64,000 bases of DNA from Psococerastis gibbosa (taxonomy: Eukaryota > Arthropoda > Insecta > Psocodea > Psocidae), in the NCBI GenBank assembly GCA_963971405.1, contig OZ020488.1, forward strand, positions 26,927,089-26,991,088, given 5' to 3'. Under the pieces are notes generated by a model. The model was not told the origin of the DNA. It did not search any database and was given only the letters and a program-made list of their open reading frames with translations. Of the stretch, positions 44,012 through 55,761 are shown piece after piece. A program made the position numbers and the translations under genes. Within the stretch, counting starts at the first letter, position 1. Each line of letters starts with the position of its first letter.

Positions 44012-45677
44012 AAGAACCGGTCCGAGTTTACTCGAACATGATTTCCGATTTATCAAGTAGTAGCTAGAGAAAATTAGTAATTTTATGGTAAATAATTTTC
44101 CTACAGTAAAATTTCAGGCATCTCGGGAGGGGGGGGGGGAGGTTGTCCACCTGACGTCACTGGAGGTGAGGTAAATTCTAGATAGGTCAGACCAACAAAT
44201 TACCACTCAGCAATAATGGCAGGGCGCGCAATGCATTTGAGCGCGAATGTTCTATCATTTTTTCAAAAAATAATTTTTTGTGCAAAACCAAATAGTTTTT
44301 GGGAAAGCAACCATGTCCAGTTTCGTTACTCAATTTAATGCCTAAAACATACCTGAAGGTAGAAATCATCGATAGAAAGGTTTCGAAGAAAAATTATTTT
44401 TTAGTCATTTTTCATTAAAATTGTGTTATTTTTTTACCCCCAGAGACAAACTATTAAGGGGCAAGCGACGCCCCGCATTTTGTCAACATTAATAACAACT
44501 ACAATATATGTGAATTTAAAAGAAATCGTTGGAGCTGTTTTCGAGAAATAATTTTTTTAGACGTTTTTTATGAGTTTTTTTGAAAATAAACCACCCCCCC
44601 CCCCCCCCAAATTGAGTTAGCATTTTTTTTTTTTTTTTTTTTATAAATTGGGGTACAGGTGTTACCTGTGTGCACTTAAGCCTATTGGCCTATTGTGCCC
44701 CCTACAACAAAGTATCTACGTCACTTCTACATCACTTTCTCGAGGCCTATCTCCCTCACGAGAGCCAGGATCTTGAGGGGATTCAGAAGTGGTAGGTCTT
44801 TTACATGTAACTGCAAGCTTTCCGATCATGCTGCTCTTCTTCGTGCGATTGCATCGCATCGCATCGCAGGTTCATTGCAGAATCTGCAAGACTATAGTTG
44901 TCTCCCTAAGAGACTCCAGATATTTAACCCCAGGACCAAAGACGCCAAGGCCTGTTCTTGGTTTGGTACTTCCTAGCCTAGAGCCATCAGTAAACCACTT
45001 GATTGTGTGACTATTGAGAATTCCTGCTGATTCGCAGCATTCTTTCATTGTCCCTAATATAGTTTCGAATTCCCTCCTAAAACAGTATTTTGGATGGATT
45101 CTATCGCTTGGCATATCCAGGCAGTGGTCAGACGTAGTCAGAGAGGCTGAGTCGCTCTTAATTGCCCTTCCACTCCTAGTAATGCCATTTCTGCTGAAGT
45201 TTCCACTTCAACATGGAGGGGTGGGAAGTCCAGTACTATCTCCATTGCTGCAGTGGGACAGGATTACATAGCCCCTGTAAAGCATCATGTTAGAGAATAC
45301 GAGCTTCTGAATGTAGCCATAATTTGGATTATTCAGAGAAAAATTCTCATGTGGTTTGATTTTGCCATGTCCATGAAGCCATGACCAATGGTATGGTTAC
45401 AGCAGGAAAAGACAGTCAGATTGAGTTAGCATGATGTATGTAGTATGATTTTTGTAAACCTACATGTTGAATTTAATCAAAATCGACGGAGTAGTTTGCC
45501 CGGAAATCGACGCACAGACAGACAGAGCGACAGACAGAGCGACAGACAGACATTTCGTAAAAAACACCTTTTTTGGGTTCCTGATATCTCAAAACGTGTA
45601 AATCCTTTGAAATCTCGGAATCGAAAATTTCGACCATCACAAAGCTTTCCTTATACTACGTATAAATTGGAAATTGG
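44012..45677 (+). mobile_element. Family B element split by a non-LTR retrotransposon
   Basis: The 5' part (44012-44623) runs from AAGAACCGGTCCGAG to AATTGAGTTAGCAT. The 3' part (45420-45677) resumes at ATTGAGTTAGCAT and ends ACTACGTATAAATTGGAAATTG. Outside the insert the order matches the 13551 copy. Confidence 0.85.
44624..45419 (-). mobile_element. 5'-truncated non-LTR retrotransposon with RNase H remnant, 13-bp TSD
   Basis: The 796-bp insert starts on the plus strand with an ~18-T run, the complement of a poly(A) tail, and is flanked by exact copies of ATTGAGTTAGCAT (44611-44623 and 45420-45432). On the minus strand at about 45114-44872 a frame reads IKWFTDGSRLGS...GLGVFGPGVKY, the start of an RNase H domain (TDGS with the catalytic Asp). 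The frame then breaks near 44872. This fits the RNase H-bearing arthropod LINE groups (I/R1/Jockey-like). Upstream parts of the reverse transcriptase are absent, as expected for incomplete reverse transcription. Dead copy. Confidence 0.88.
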
Positions 45678-46298
45678 AAAAAAAATTTATTTGTAATGTA
45701 TAACTTCCACGAAGTCACTGGAGAAACTATTACATGGACTTGGCAAGTAGCCTACACCAAGTTTCGAACTCAGCAATTAACAGGTACGGCGCTCCCCGCA
45801 CTACACAATACAGGAGTACCGTACCCATTTGGCAAATAATTGAAGGAAAAACATTCAAAGAATTTTTGGCTAATTCCTTTGCTATTGAGAAAGCCAATTC
45901 ACAGGTTTCGGGTAAATGGGACATTTTAATTTTAGGGTTGTAGTTTTTCTTCGCCTGGCTTTCAACAAACGCAAACTATTCACAAGCATGTAGATTAAAT
46001 TGCAGAACTAAATTTTATCAGGAGTATTACTGGACTTCATTAGTAGTTGACCTTAGCCGCTACTGACAGTTGCCAAAGGTATGTACGACACTGATTAGTC
46101 ACCGCAAGGACAGATTTGATGTAAGTTAGCACGGAAGTGGTCACTGCATAATCTAGATCATGCTCCTGCCTGCAATCAGTCCCCCCGAGGCTGCATTTTG
46201 GTGGCTCAGAGAGAAGCTTTGATTGCTTCCTACTCGGTCGAATAATAATAGGCCTAGTCTCCGAATATAATAAGACTTTGTTTTGAATGAAGTGGCAG
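45678..46298. other. No gene seen
   Basis: Two overlapping small frames on opposite strands at 45730-45943 have no supporting features. Confidence 0.35.
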
Positions 46299-46702
46299 CA
46301 ATGGTGGATCCACGGGGGGTCAGGTGGTCATGACCCCCTAAATGAGTAAATTTATATGATACCTCACTCCTCAGGACATGTAGAGTAGTGGAACGGACTC
46401 CAACTTTCACCCGAAAGGTAGTTGGTTCGAGTCCCACACTTGCTATATTTTCTGGCCATGCTTCGGAGGGTATGTAATGCAGGAGGTCCCGGATTCTCCT
46501 AGTTGAGTTTAAGAGAGGGCTTATAGCCCTAACTCCGCTAGGTTGGCTTAGTAATAGAACAAAAAAAAGTCGATATTTATTTATTTATACCTAGTAAATT
46601 ATTTTGAATAAAACTCAACGTTTCAACAAAACAAATATTTTTCAAATTTACAAAAACTTGTGACCCCCCCCCCCTCTATATTTTCCGCTGGATCCGCCCT
46701 TG
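46299..46702. mobile_element. hAT-like element, exact TSD, with tRNA-like SINE remnant inside
   Basis: The ends are CAATGGTGGATCCACGG and CCGCTGGATCCGCCCTTG. AGTGGCAG is repeated exactly at 46291-46298 and 46703-46710. Inside, AGTTGGTTCGAGTCCCAC (about 46421-46438) is a B-box-like T-arm, preceded by GAGTAGTGGAACGGACTCC, suggesting a nested tRNA-derived SINE ending near an A run at 46560-46567. Confidence 0.85.
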
Positions 46703-46737
46703 AGTGGCAGGCATGATTTTTTCTTAAGGCGGTGTTT

Positions 46738-46869
46738 CCACATACGTCAATGGTCAATGATAAATGTGGTATTGACGTTTTAGCGGACATTAAAGACATA
46801 CTAAAAATGTCTGCTACCACGTCAAAACCATACTTACCATTGACCATTGACGTATGTGGAAACCCCGCC
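46738..46869. mobile_element. Tourist/Harbinger-like near-palindrome, TSD TAA
   Basis: Arms GGCGGTGTTTCCACATACGT and ACGTATGTGGAAACCCCGCC, then TCAATGGTCAAT and ATTGACCATTGA. TAA flanks both sides (46735-46737, 46870-46872). It is 132 bp with a loop around GACATTAAAGACATAC. A sister copy is at 60776. Confidence 0.9.
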
Positions 46870-46872
46870 TAA

Positions 46873-48500
46873 TGAATTTAAAGTGGCATTCGTGATTATA
46901 ATAAATCATAAAAGTTGACCCTCTGGGTCGGTAACTAGACCTATTTACTTTGTATTGGAAACTCGTAGTTTTTTGTCAATTTCGTATGAAAATTTGCATT
47001 CTCATTTCTTTTCTGTTCAAGTTTTTAACCCCCCTGGAATAAGTAAAATTGGTGCATTGTGTTATGCCTGCTGATGGCTTTTATTTAATAGAGAAAAAAT
47101 TCATAATGTGAGTGCAATGCTGTACTTCAGCTCAAAACTTGAAAAATATCTGCCTTTGTTGCCTAAGTCCCTTTTAGGACTAAACATTCGAAATGTTCAA
47201 TGGCGGCTACATAAAGTCATTGAATATATAATACTAGTGATATATATTCAATGAGAAAGCTATGATAACATAAGAAGTTTAATAAGTAGGGGATAGTAAT
47301 TTTTTTAAACAACTTACGGTAATAAAAATAAAATTATAAATAGGCTATATTATGCTAAATAATAATGTATTGAATTATTATAAAAAGTGATAGCTTTAAT
47401 AAAATTGATAAAAAAAAATAATGTTAACGTATGGTTGTGGTTCTCTTTTTATAGCTGATGGCTCCCGCAACACGTTCCTTAATTTTAATAACGATGCCTT
47501 CTTATTATTCTATGGTATAAGTATCTACTACCATAGACTCTACTACCCGACCCCTATAGGAACTAGGAAGACATTTGGAACACTTTGTTTATTCGAAAAC
47601 TTCCATAAGTGGAACACCAAGTTTATTCGATTTTTTATATTCCGAATGTCATCCTATCGTGGCCGGGTAAGAATGCTATCTTTATTTCACTTAATAACAT
47701 CAGCACAGACATTGAGTGAGACATGAAACCTAGACTGAAGAGTTGGAAGACTTGAGACGATGAGACCACACCCAAACACCCGGCATTGGACAGGAAGTGG
47801 CCTAGAACCCACATACCACGCACGAATACACGTGGTGTGGTGGCTGCCTGACGACCTACCGTCTTCATCACAGGCATAGTGAGGTCACTGTCCGCTCTGG
47901 AGCAAGGGTTGCAGATACATACAAGCCTTTGTGCCATTCGAATAGCACAGACTGTGTCGACTACACCCCAAAATCATAAACAGACTTTTAACAATTAGTC
48001 TGTACAGCAACTAGATAGTAAACTCAAATTGTTCTATATTTTATTGTTGTTTTTATAGATTCAGTCCTTGTCCTGATTTCCAACTATATTTTCAATTATG
48101 AAATTGTGCACATTGTTCTTTTATCTAACTTCTGATATTTTAAATGGGGGGGGGGGGAGGAATTTCTCAAGAAGTCAACGTTAGTTAATTAGTTATAATG
48201 GCAAAAAGAGCTAGCCTATGCAAGAGCTAGCATATGCAAGGAACTATATAGGAGCACGCACTGTAGTATAGTATTGCAACTATTCAGGCACTATAAAATC
48301 AGACAAATCTTAAAACAGTCCGGATGATTGATACACTACCAGTCTATATTGCATTTTTTTAGGTAGAAAAATTAAAATTTAGTAAGGCTCAAGGTTATAG
48401 ATCACGACGACCTTTCGCGACTAGGACCGAGACGTCTCGGCCGAACAATAAATAGTGATCTAACTGATCTTGGTCACAAGAGTTAACATCCGGCTCTGGG
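46873..48500. other. No gene recognised
   Basis: Short frames at 47421-47937 overlap on both strands without a domain. A G run occurs at about 48146-48156. The rest is A+T-rich. Confidence 0.4.
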
Positions 48501-49254
48501 CAGTGACGTAGCCAAGGGGGGGGGGGGGGGGGGGTTAGCGGGGCCCGGACCCCCCCCAAGACATTTTTTTTTAGCAAAACAAAATTTTTCAGATATTTAT
48601 TTTAAAAAAAATTCCCCGGAGAGCCCCCGGTCCCCCTGTTTCCGGTTTGTTTAATAATGTTATCGTCTGCAAAATCAAAATTTTTTTGCCGACAAACTAT
48701 TTCAGGTCTATCTTTTCTATCTTTTAAAAAACATTCTCCCCTTGTTAGCTGTATTATTCTTCATGTAAAATATGAGCATAACTGCTTTCAAAGTGCTTAA
48801 ATTCCACTATATTCGGCCTATTCTTTTTCAAAATAATTCCCCCGGGCCCCCCTTTCTTGCAGTAGGTCTATTATTCTTTGGCTGTAAAACCTAAACATAA
48901 ACATTATTTGTATAGGTTATAGGACGTATATACATCAAAATGTGAAAAACTCCACAATTTCAGGCCTATGTTTTTTTCAAAAACCTTCCCCGGCGGAGAC
49001 TCCCGGGCCCCCGTTCAGCCCACCGACCCCTCGGGTGGGGAAATTAAGATCATGTCCCTAATTAGAAGATATGTACGTCTATGAGGACGGCTTTCCTATT
49101 TTTCTCCTATTTTGCGAAAATACGGGGGGGGGGGAGCGCCAAATGAAACATCACCCCATTCGAAAACCTATCGTAAACGGGCAAACTTTATGTACGTGTA
49201 TTGATTTTGCATGAAAACTGGACCCCCCAAAAAGAAATTCTGGCCACGCCACTG
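48501..49254. mobile_element. hAT-like element, complete copy of the 35693 type
   Basis: The ends are CAGTGACGTAGCCAAGG and TTCTGGCCACGCCACTG. Flanks GCTCTGGG and TCTCTGGG differ at one base. It contains an 18-G run near the left end and four internal units with CCCCGG...CCCCC blocks about 110-120 bp apart. Confidence 0.85.
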
Positions 49255-49963
49255 TCTCTGGGCTCTTACATTGAGGGGCCCATCACGGGAAATTCCTAAC
49301 GGCGCCCCTCTGAACCACTAAAACCAACATTATATACATTTTCATGTAATTAAGATTTACATTACTTTACCTAACTGTCTTGTCTGTCAAAAATGTCAAA
49401 ATACGCTACCGGTAAGTTAATGAAATCTGTGTGCCATGATGTATCTTTTGTCCTTGATACTTTCTTTTTGACAATTTTCACAGATTGAACAGATCATATT
49501 TTATGCTTTAATACCTTATTATTAGTAATATAGGCAACCATGATAGGCCCTATATATGGCAGCATAGCAAGTACTCAGCGGATTCTGAATTATTTTTAAT
49601 AAACTCGTACATCTTATCTAGGTTTTCGGCACAGAAAATATACTATACTTCCGTGTGGGTGACATTAGCTAATGAAAATTATAGGTATATTATATTGTAT
49701 AATATTGTAGTCGTAGTATGACGTTGAGGGAACCTCGGCATTGAACTTGAACCCCTGACGATTAACTCACAATTGCCTACACGGTGAGCTTGGTCAATGT
49801 TATTGCAGTATAAGGAGCGGGTTGTGCACTGTGATGCAATTTATTGTACAGGCATGGTACCGCGTCTAGCCTTGATGGGGTTGCTGTTGGGCTACGATCG
49901 GAAAATAGCAATGTCGTCCATATGAAGACTGAGCAGCGAAAAGCCCTTCGGAGTGGGTGATGG

Positions 49964-50111
49964 CTGGTAACCAGGATTTTATTTCAGGAAGGGCTGCGAC
50001 CCTATAGTATGTAGCGGTATGTCGCACGTCTGGAAAGTGCAATTCTATCTGGTGTAAAGTCATAACCAGGGGGGGGGGGGCTGCAGTCACCCCGGCTTGG
50101 TTACGGGCCTG
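49964..50111. mobile_element. Probable hAT-like MITE related to 29200-29386
   Basis: The left end is CTGGTAACCAGGATTTTATTT and the right end CTTGGTTACGGGCCTG. The interior shares GCGACCCTATAGTATG, GGAAAGTGCAATTCTAT and a G run with 29200-29386. Flanking duplication is not convincing. Confidence 0.55.
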
Positions 50112-51676
50112 GTTCATGATGTATGGTGAAAGGATTCATATTTGCCAAGTGAGGTCATCGCAGGATATTTCGACTGACCTTAGTTGCGATACATGTTTAA
50201 GGGCATTTATGCAGCAATTCAAGTGTAGGAATCAAATATTGAATGAAATATCATGCAATAGTAGAACTGAAAAGACATTTTTTATGTACCTCTTTCTAAC
50301 ACAATTATTCAATTCGATTGGTACAAAAAACGATTGGGGTGGGAGGGTGAAGGAAAGAGTTTATGAATTCTTGTCAATGAGGTTCATTTGTGACGTCATT
50401 TTGTATATGGCAGCACCAGTAGCAATGATATCAAAGCGTTGATTTTTCCATAAGCCTCAATACTATTTTAAATTGATTTTTAATTACGTATTATTTTAAA
50501 GTGATATTTTTCTATAAATCATGGAGAATACATATATTAAATTATATGCAGCGAAATAAGGTTCAGGCATAGTAAAAATATTATAAAAAATATTAAAAGA
50601 ATTAATTAGATGCTAAGAGCTTAGTTTTCACATGCAAACGGCGGCCATTTTGAATAATATGGATATCGGTTTGTCGTCAGCGAACCTAGTGACCAAAACT
50701 GTCCCTACAGAACCTCATTGGTACTAGTGAAGGTCACATGTCACACATCGCAATGGAGGGGGACATTTCTTCTAAAGAATATTTTTGACGGCTCTACGAT
50801 CAATATATCCTGTGAAAATCGACTGTGTACAAAAAACGCGTAGTGGGGTCCTCCGATTTGCTCTTAACTAATTCCACTTTGGAACTAATGTTAAAATCCA
50901 ACAACAGTTGCGGTACTTAAATTACCTACTTGTTAATGATCAAATCAAATGAAATAATGAACCGCACAATTAGGGTGGATGCATGGAAATATACCTAGGC
51001 GGCTGGGTCTACGCTAATATTTACGATACACTGAAAAATATAGCAGTGCAAAAATGTTAAGGACAAGTTGCGAATTGATAATTAATCCGTCAAAGGGAAG
51101 GTCATTAAAGGAGCGCATAGTTATGTTTATACATTTGAAAATACCGAGAAACCAGCTAAACCCACCCAGAAACTTCCCTTTCAAATAAGCCTATTCTTCA
51201 ACTAAACCTTCCACAGAAACTTTAATTCTGACTAAGTCTTAAGTACATTAAATTTTTTTTCCCTACCGAAAATCTCCGAATAACCTAGAAAAATTATCTG
51301 ACTCGCCTTGTATTCATTGCAAATAGTGTTTACAGTTTACGGCCTTACGGGTAGAGGACGTATATCACTGGGCAAAACAATGTAAATAACAAAATATTAC
51401 ATGAAAAACTAACTGGTGACTACGAATGATAAACAGGATATCTGAAAAACCCATTACACGACCATGACACGACTTTCCATTGAGGATCGGGATTTCGGAT
51501 GTTGTGGTCAGCGAAATACCCGGCAGCCGCGTTTCTCTCCTACCGGGGAATATTTTGCCTTTTAATTCAAGTCTCGTACCTCAACCTTCCAACGCATACT
51601 CCAGTTCTCTGTCAACTGGACCAATAAGAGCCATGACGTCATGCTTTTCTCTCATACAGTGAACCAATAACACCAG
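50112..51676. other. No gene recognised
   Basis: A 108-codon frame at 50116-50442 has no signal peptide, domain or splice context that I can support. 51510-51600 resembles 3868-3990. The rest is A+T-rich. Confidence 0.4.
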
Positions 51677-52041
51677 CAGTGCCGGATTAAGCCCGGGGGG
51701 GGGGGGTGTACAAGATATGTGGGGGCCGTGGGTGCAAACTCCTCCAAAATTCATAAATCCTCTCTCATTTCCCGAACAATGTCTTTGTATTAGTATTTCA
51801 AATAAAAAAATAAAAAATAAAAATCTCGTTGGTGGGGACCGGCATTTTAGGCATTTTTGTGGGGGCCGTGGGTGCAAACTCCTCCAAAATTCATAAATCC
51901 CCTCTCATTTCCCGAACAATGTCTTTGTATTAGTATTTCAAATAAAAAATAAAAAACTCGTTGGTGGGGACCGGCATTTTAGGCATTTTTGTGGGGGCCA
52001 TGGGCCTGTGCCCCAAGTGCCTATGGGTTAATCCGGCACTG
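51677..52041. mobile_element. hAT-like MITE of the CAGTGCCGGATTAA family upstream of a cuticle gene, exact TSD
   Basis: The ends are CAGTGCCGGATTAAGCCC and GGGTTAATCCGGCACTG. AACACCAG is repeated exactly at 51669-51676 and 52042-52049. The interior carries a direct duplication of about 126 bp (GGGGGCCGTGGGTGCAAACT at about 51722 and 51861). It ends about 130 bp before the TATA box of the gene at 52247. Confidence 0.92.
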
Positions 52042-52174
52042 AACACCAGGGGTATATTGCCGCTATAATTTGATTTTGGCTCAAAACTACGGGTCTGTGC
52101 ATGGGAACAGGGAAGCGAAGAAGCAGAAGACCTCGCGAAGCTCTAGCGTTTTCCTGACCTCGCCCAAAGGATCT

Positions 52175-52216
52175 TATATATATAAGTGTGTGGCGGGGTG
52201 GGGCACAGTACTCAGT
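52175..52216 (+). promoter_or_regulatory. Core promoter of the cuticle protein gene: TATA box plus TCAGT initiator
   Basis: TATATATATAA at 52175-52185 is followed by CTCAGTTACA, with the arthropod initiator TCAGT at 52212-52216. The spacing from TATAAG (52181) to the initiator A (52214) is 33 bp. The predicted 5' untranslated region is about 33 bases. Confidence 0.8.
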
Positions 52217-52246
52217 TACACTCCTCAGGATACACCAGTCTACACC

Positions 52247-54844
52247 ATGCACAGGCTTGTAAGTACCAAATAATAATTCAAAAATCATTATAATATCTTC
52301 ATCAATTAAGAACCATTATCTCTAATTGACCATTTAGTAGGCACAATACCTAATCAGACTAGGGAAGTCGGTTTGGAATGAGGAAGGCATCACTTTATAC
52401 GATAGAACTTGTCGAGCAACAATAATAATAGTCAAACATTTGATTGTAAATCCTTTACCTCTATATAGGAGAGATAGTACATTTACTGGCCGCCATAAAT
52501 ATATTTTTAATTTCTGGGGGCCCTCCTCCCTCCTTCCCCTACGACCAGCCATTGAAAAATCGCACCAAGTGGCCCCAAGATTCAAAATACATTTTTAGGC
52601 GCGCTCGAATATAGCAACTCCCCTGAGAAGAACTCTACACCTTTACCAATACAAGAAGGTAGTCAGTAGCAATGAAGAAGAGACACTTTGGTAGGGAAGT
52701 CACACCACGGTGACGTCTCAATGACTCCCAATGGGTTACATTTCATTAGGCGGCTATTCCACTTGTCAATTTTTCTTCAATAATTGATGAGATTTTTTCT
52801 TTACTCTACATCATCTCATCAATTATTGATGCACAAATGACGGAATATTGACCAGTGGAATAGCCACCTTAGCAGAACAATCTTTTTTCAACAATTTTTT
52901 TAACGGTTTGATCCGTGATGTCGGGAGTATTGCATGCATTTTACATTACAATTTCATATCTTAAAACTGCAGCTCTATATCATGTACACTATCTGCGTAA
53001 GTTTAAGAGGACTTAAAGCAATTTTTTTTTTTTTTTTTTTTTTTTTTTATACCAATGAACAGACTGACCGTTTTAAACAAGTTTCTATTTTAATTCTTCC
53101 TAACATTAAGTAGGAATTGTTAGAGGACTCTTAGAAATGGGAACGGTGGGGCAATTTCATTAAAATTTTTATTTGTATACATTTTTAATACCCCTTGTGC
53201 ACATGCTGGGGCTGCTGAAGACATAAAAAATCGGGAAATTTCTCTATTCTTAGTGAACATTTATATATTTACAGTAGCTTACGTATTTTTTGTGTGCAGG
53301 TTTTCCTTTTTGCGCTAGCAGCCTTGTGCCAGGCGCAGCAGTACCGCGGTAATTCGCAGAACGCTGCTATCCTGAGTGACGCCAGATACCTTAACGGCCA
53401 AGGCGCTTTCGGCTCTGCCTACAAGCAAGAAGACGGTACCGATTTTCACGAAGAAAGCGATGCCGATGGCACCCGAAGAGGGTCTTACAGTTACATTGAT
53501 CCCAGGTAAGCATTCAATAGTATACAGCACGGTTACTGTGACCGAAATTAGAAGATTTAGAAGAAAACTGAACTGGATTCAACGGGAGCTACGCCTATGC
53601 GGTTACAATCTGTTTTGAAGAGGGGTGTGAGAGTAAATGTGTCGGGTTGTCACAAAAACGAAAAAAAAGAATGTTAAGAATTATTTCACCAAAACCAAAC
53701 CAGAAAATAAGTCTTAGAATGGATTATTCTATTGTAAATTCTGCTAAGCTATGGCATTTTGAGAGCAAAGTCTTAAGAAGTAACCTTTTTTGCTAGCCAT
53801 TTATTTATTTGAAATATTATTATATTATTGAATAAATTATTGGATTAACAGGAAAAGTAACATCAAAAGCCTCTCCAAATTAAAAGGAAAAACCAAAAAG
53901 GTTCTTTATAGCAATACCAATAATACCAAAAGGTGTACTATGTGCATATCATGCATGCATTCAGCAAGCTTACATAACCCGTTCTCCAATGAATCGTACA
54001 TTGCTTTGATAACTATGTCGGCTACAGCTTAGTTCATAGAGTATTGTATTATGAAGCGAAAGGTCTGGGTTCGATCCCAATAATAGCACGTGAGAAACAA
54101 CCCCCCGGTCAAGGGTTATCCAACGTCATGTTTATTGACCATGACATTTCAAAAAGTGTGCAGGCCACAGTATTTTTTTACGTCATTAAATTTTCCTTAA
54201 TCTCTCCTTTGAGGACCACTGAAAATATCATCGTTTCATAACTTATTTTATCCTACTTGACAACAAGTACCTAACGATATGCCTTAGGGCGTTCTTCGAA
54301 TAGTGCCTTAAACCTTAAAACAACCAATGACACTCTCTAATTTTCATCATTTTTTTTTTCTAGTGGCCAGCGAAGGACTATCAGCTACACCGCGGGCAAG
54401 AACGGATTTCAGGCTACTGGTGATCATCTCCCAGTGCCTCCTGCAGCCCCTGCACCTGTAGCTCCTCAGCCTCAGTACCAGCCACAGCCTCAATACAACC
54501 CCGCTCCTCAGCCTCAATACAACCCCGCACCTCAGCCTCAGTACCAGCCTCAGCCTCAATTCAACAACCCCGGAGACTACGACGACGGTTCCTACAGGGA
54601 AGAGTACAACAGCCCCAACTACCAATCCCGCAGCAAGCCTGCCGCTCCCTCCAATAACCAGTATTCCTATTCTTTCGGCAGCCCCCAGGCCCCTTCCGTC
54701 GCCCCACAGTACAACCCCGCTCCTCAGGCTCCCTACTACCCAACCACCACCCCTCCCGCCCCTCAACACAGGTTTTACCCTCCTGGTAAGCTGGACCTCA
54801 ACAGGACACCTGACGGCTTCAGTTATACCTTTAATAAGAGTTAA
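52247..54844 (+). CDS. RR-type cuticle protein with Gln/Pro-rich tail, three exons
   Basis: Exons are 52247-52258 (MHRL), 53300-53505 and 54364-54844, with donors GTAAGTAC and GTAAGCAT and acceptors TGTGTGCAG and TTTTTCTAG. Phases agree and give 232 residues. Residues 1-17 form a signal peptide split by intron 1, the usual layout in cuticle genes. The Rebers-Riddiford chitin-binding region is about 43-96: AYKQEDGTDF, GSYSYIDPSGQRRTISY, TAGKNGF and GDHLP, interrupted by intron 2 at Ser73. The tail is repetitive (APQPQYNP, PQPQYQPQ) and ends ...GFSYTFNKS. It is secreted into the exoskeleton and binds chitin. It most resembles RR-1-type proteins of crustaceans. ATTAAA at 54878 may be the poly(A) signal. 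Intron 2 contains a tRNA-like SINE remnant. Confidence 0.95.
52259..53299. other. Intron 1 of the cuticle gene with a Harbinger-like MITE and poly(T) run
   Basis: It contains the foldback at 52749-52868 and a poly(T) tract of about 30 bases at 53021-53049. No coding sequence is seen in the intron. Confidence 0.7.
52749..52868. mobile_element. Tourist/Harbinger-like MITE, TSD TTA, in cuticle gene intron 1
   Basis: Ends GGCGGCTATTCCACT and AGTGGAATAGCCACC. Inner arms CAATAATTGATGAGAT and ATCTCATCAATTATTG pair almost perfectly. TTA flanks both sides (52746-52748, 52869-52871). Another member begins at 63917. Confidence 0.88.
53537..53625 (+). repeat. Foldback/Pol III-box family, degraded fragment
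   Basis: CCGAAATTAGAAGATTTAGA followed by AAAACTGAACTGGATTC and GAGCTACGCCTATGCGGTTA resembles the arms and core of the family at 37560. No intact A or B box remains. Confidence 0.45.
54013..54085 (+). repeat. tRNA-like SINE head remnant in cuticle gene intron 2
   Basis: CTTAGTTCATAGAGTATTG is A-box-like, and GGTCTGGGTTCGATCCC contains a good B box. No acceptor stem pairs, so a functional tRNA is unlikely. Confidence 0.5.
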
Positions 54845-54884
54845 GTTGTTTTGAGGTATTATGTTATGCTGTGATTAATTAAAT

Positions 54885-55761
54885 GTTAATGTATTGTTGT
54901 CTGTGAAAATAATGTTCTTTCTTATACCTTTACCTTACCTGAACGATTATTTCGTTAAGTTCTCTAACCTTCTTTTATAGGCAATATTACTATTTTAGCC
55001 GTACCATGCGACAAAGGGCTGGCCTCATCATCACTTAAAAAGTTTCATACATTCGGAGATGACCGTGTGCCGGCCTGTATTATTTACCGTGACTTTTCAA
55101 GCGATGGTTGGGTTTGATGTCTTTAGCCGGAAAACTGGTTAAAGATGTCAGCCTACACATATAATAATAATAATAATAATAATCAAAGAAAGATATAAAA
55201 TCAAGGTAGGCCAGGCCTAACTATTGCGATCGGAAATTGCTAGGCATTTTAATTTTTTTAAGTGCTCCTTTAAAATCAAATGTTGCTAAATTTTAGTGTT
55301 TTTCGAATATTAGAAACTGAGGAAGCTAAAGAATAATTTCACAGGCTTACAGGCACCTGTATGCTAATAAGGGGTTTTATGAAGAATAATTTTTCTGGTG
55401 GATCAAATTAGGTACGATAGTAGAAGGCATTGAAGTTGAACGTTTCTTTAGTGGGCCTATTAATTGTGGCAACGGTCAAAACTACTAAAAGTACATCATT
55501 AGCATTAAAAAACATACTATGAAAATAATAAGCAAGCGATGCAACTTCTCAATTTTGCGCCAATGCAAGACAGCAATTGATTTTTTCCGAAATCCTGTTT
55601 AAGTTTACAAATGAAGATACAGTATACGATGGTACAGTATTAATTATTCTGAATAGGTGCAACATATAGTACCAGCAATATACTGTACATCTTAATTTCC
55701 GATACCGAAAATTCAATTGCTGCATTGAGCTGTTGCACTGAATTCATCGCATTGCTTGTTT
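54885..55761. other. Downstream of the cuticle gene; no further gene seen
   Basis: A (TAA)n microsatellite is at about 55159-55182. Otherwise A+T-rich. Confidence 0.4.

Noticed and set aside
44695-45271. Plus-strand frames over the LINE insert
   Set aside because: They are antisense shadows of the RNase H fragment on the minus strand.
50116-50442. 108-codon frame as a gene
   Set aside because: Begins at a MITE boundary, has no domain or promoter, and amino-acid composition looks like random A+T-rich translation.
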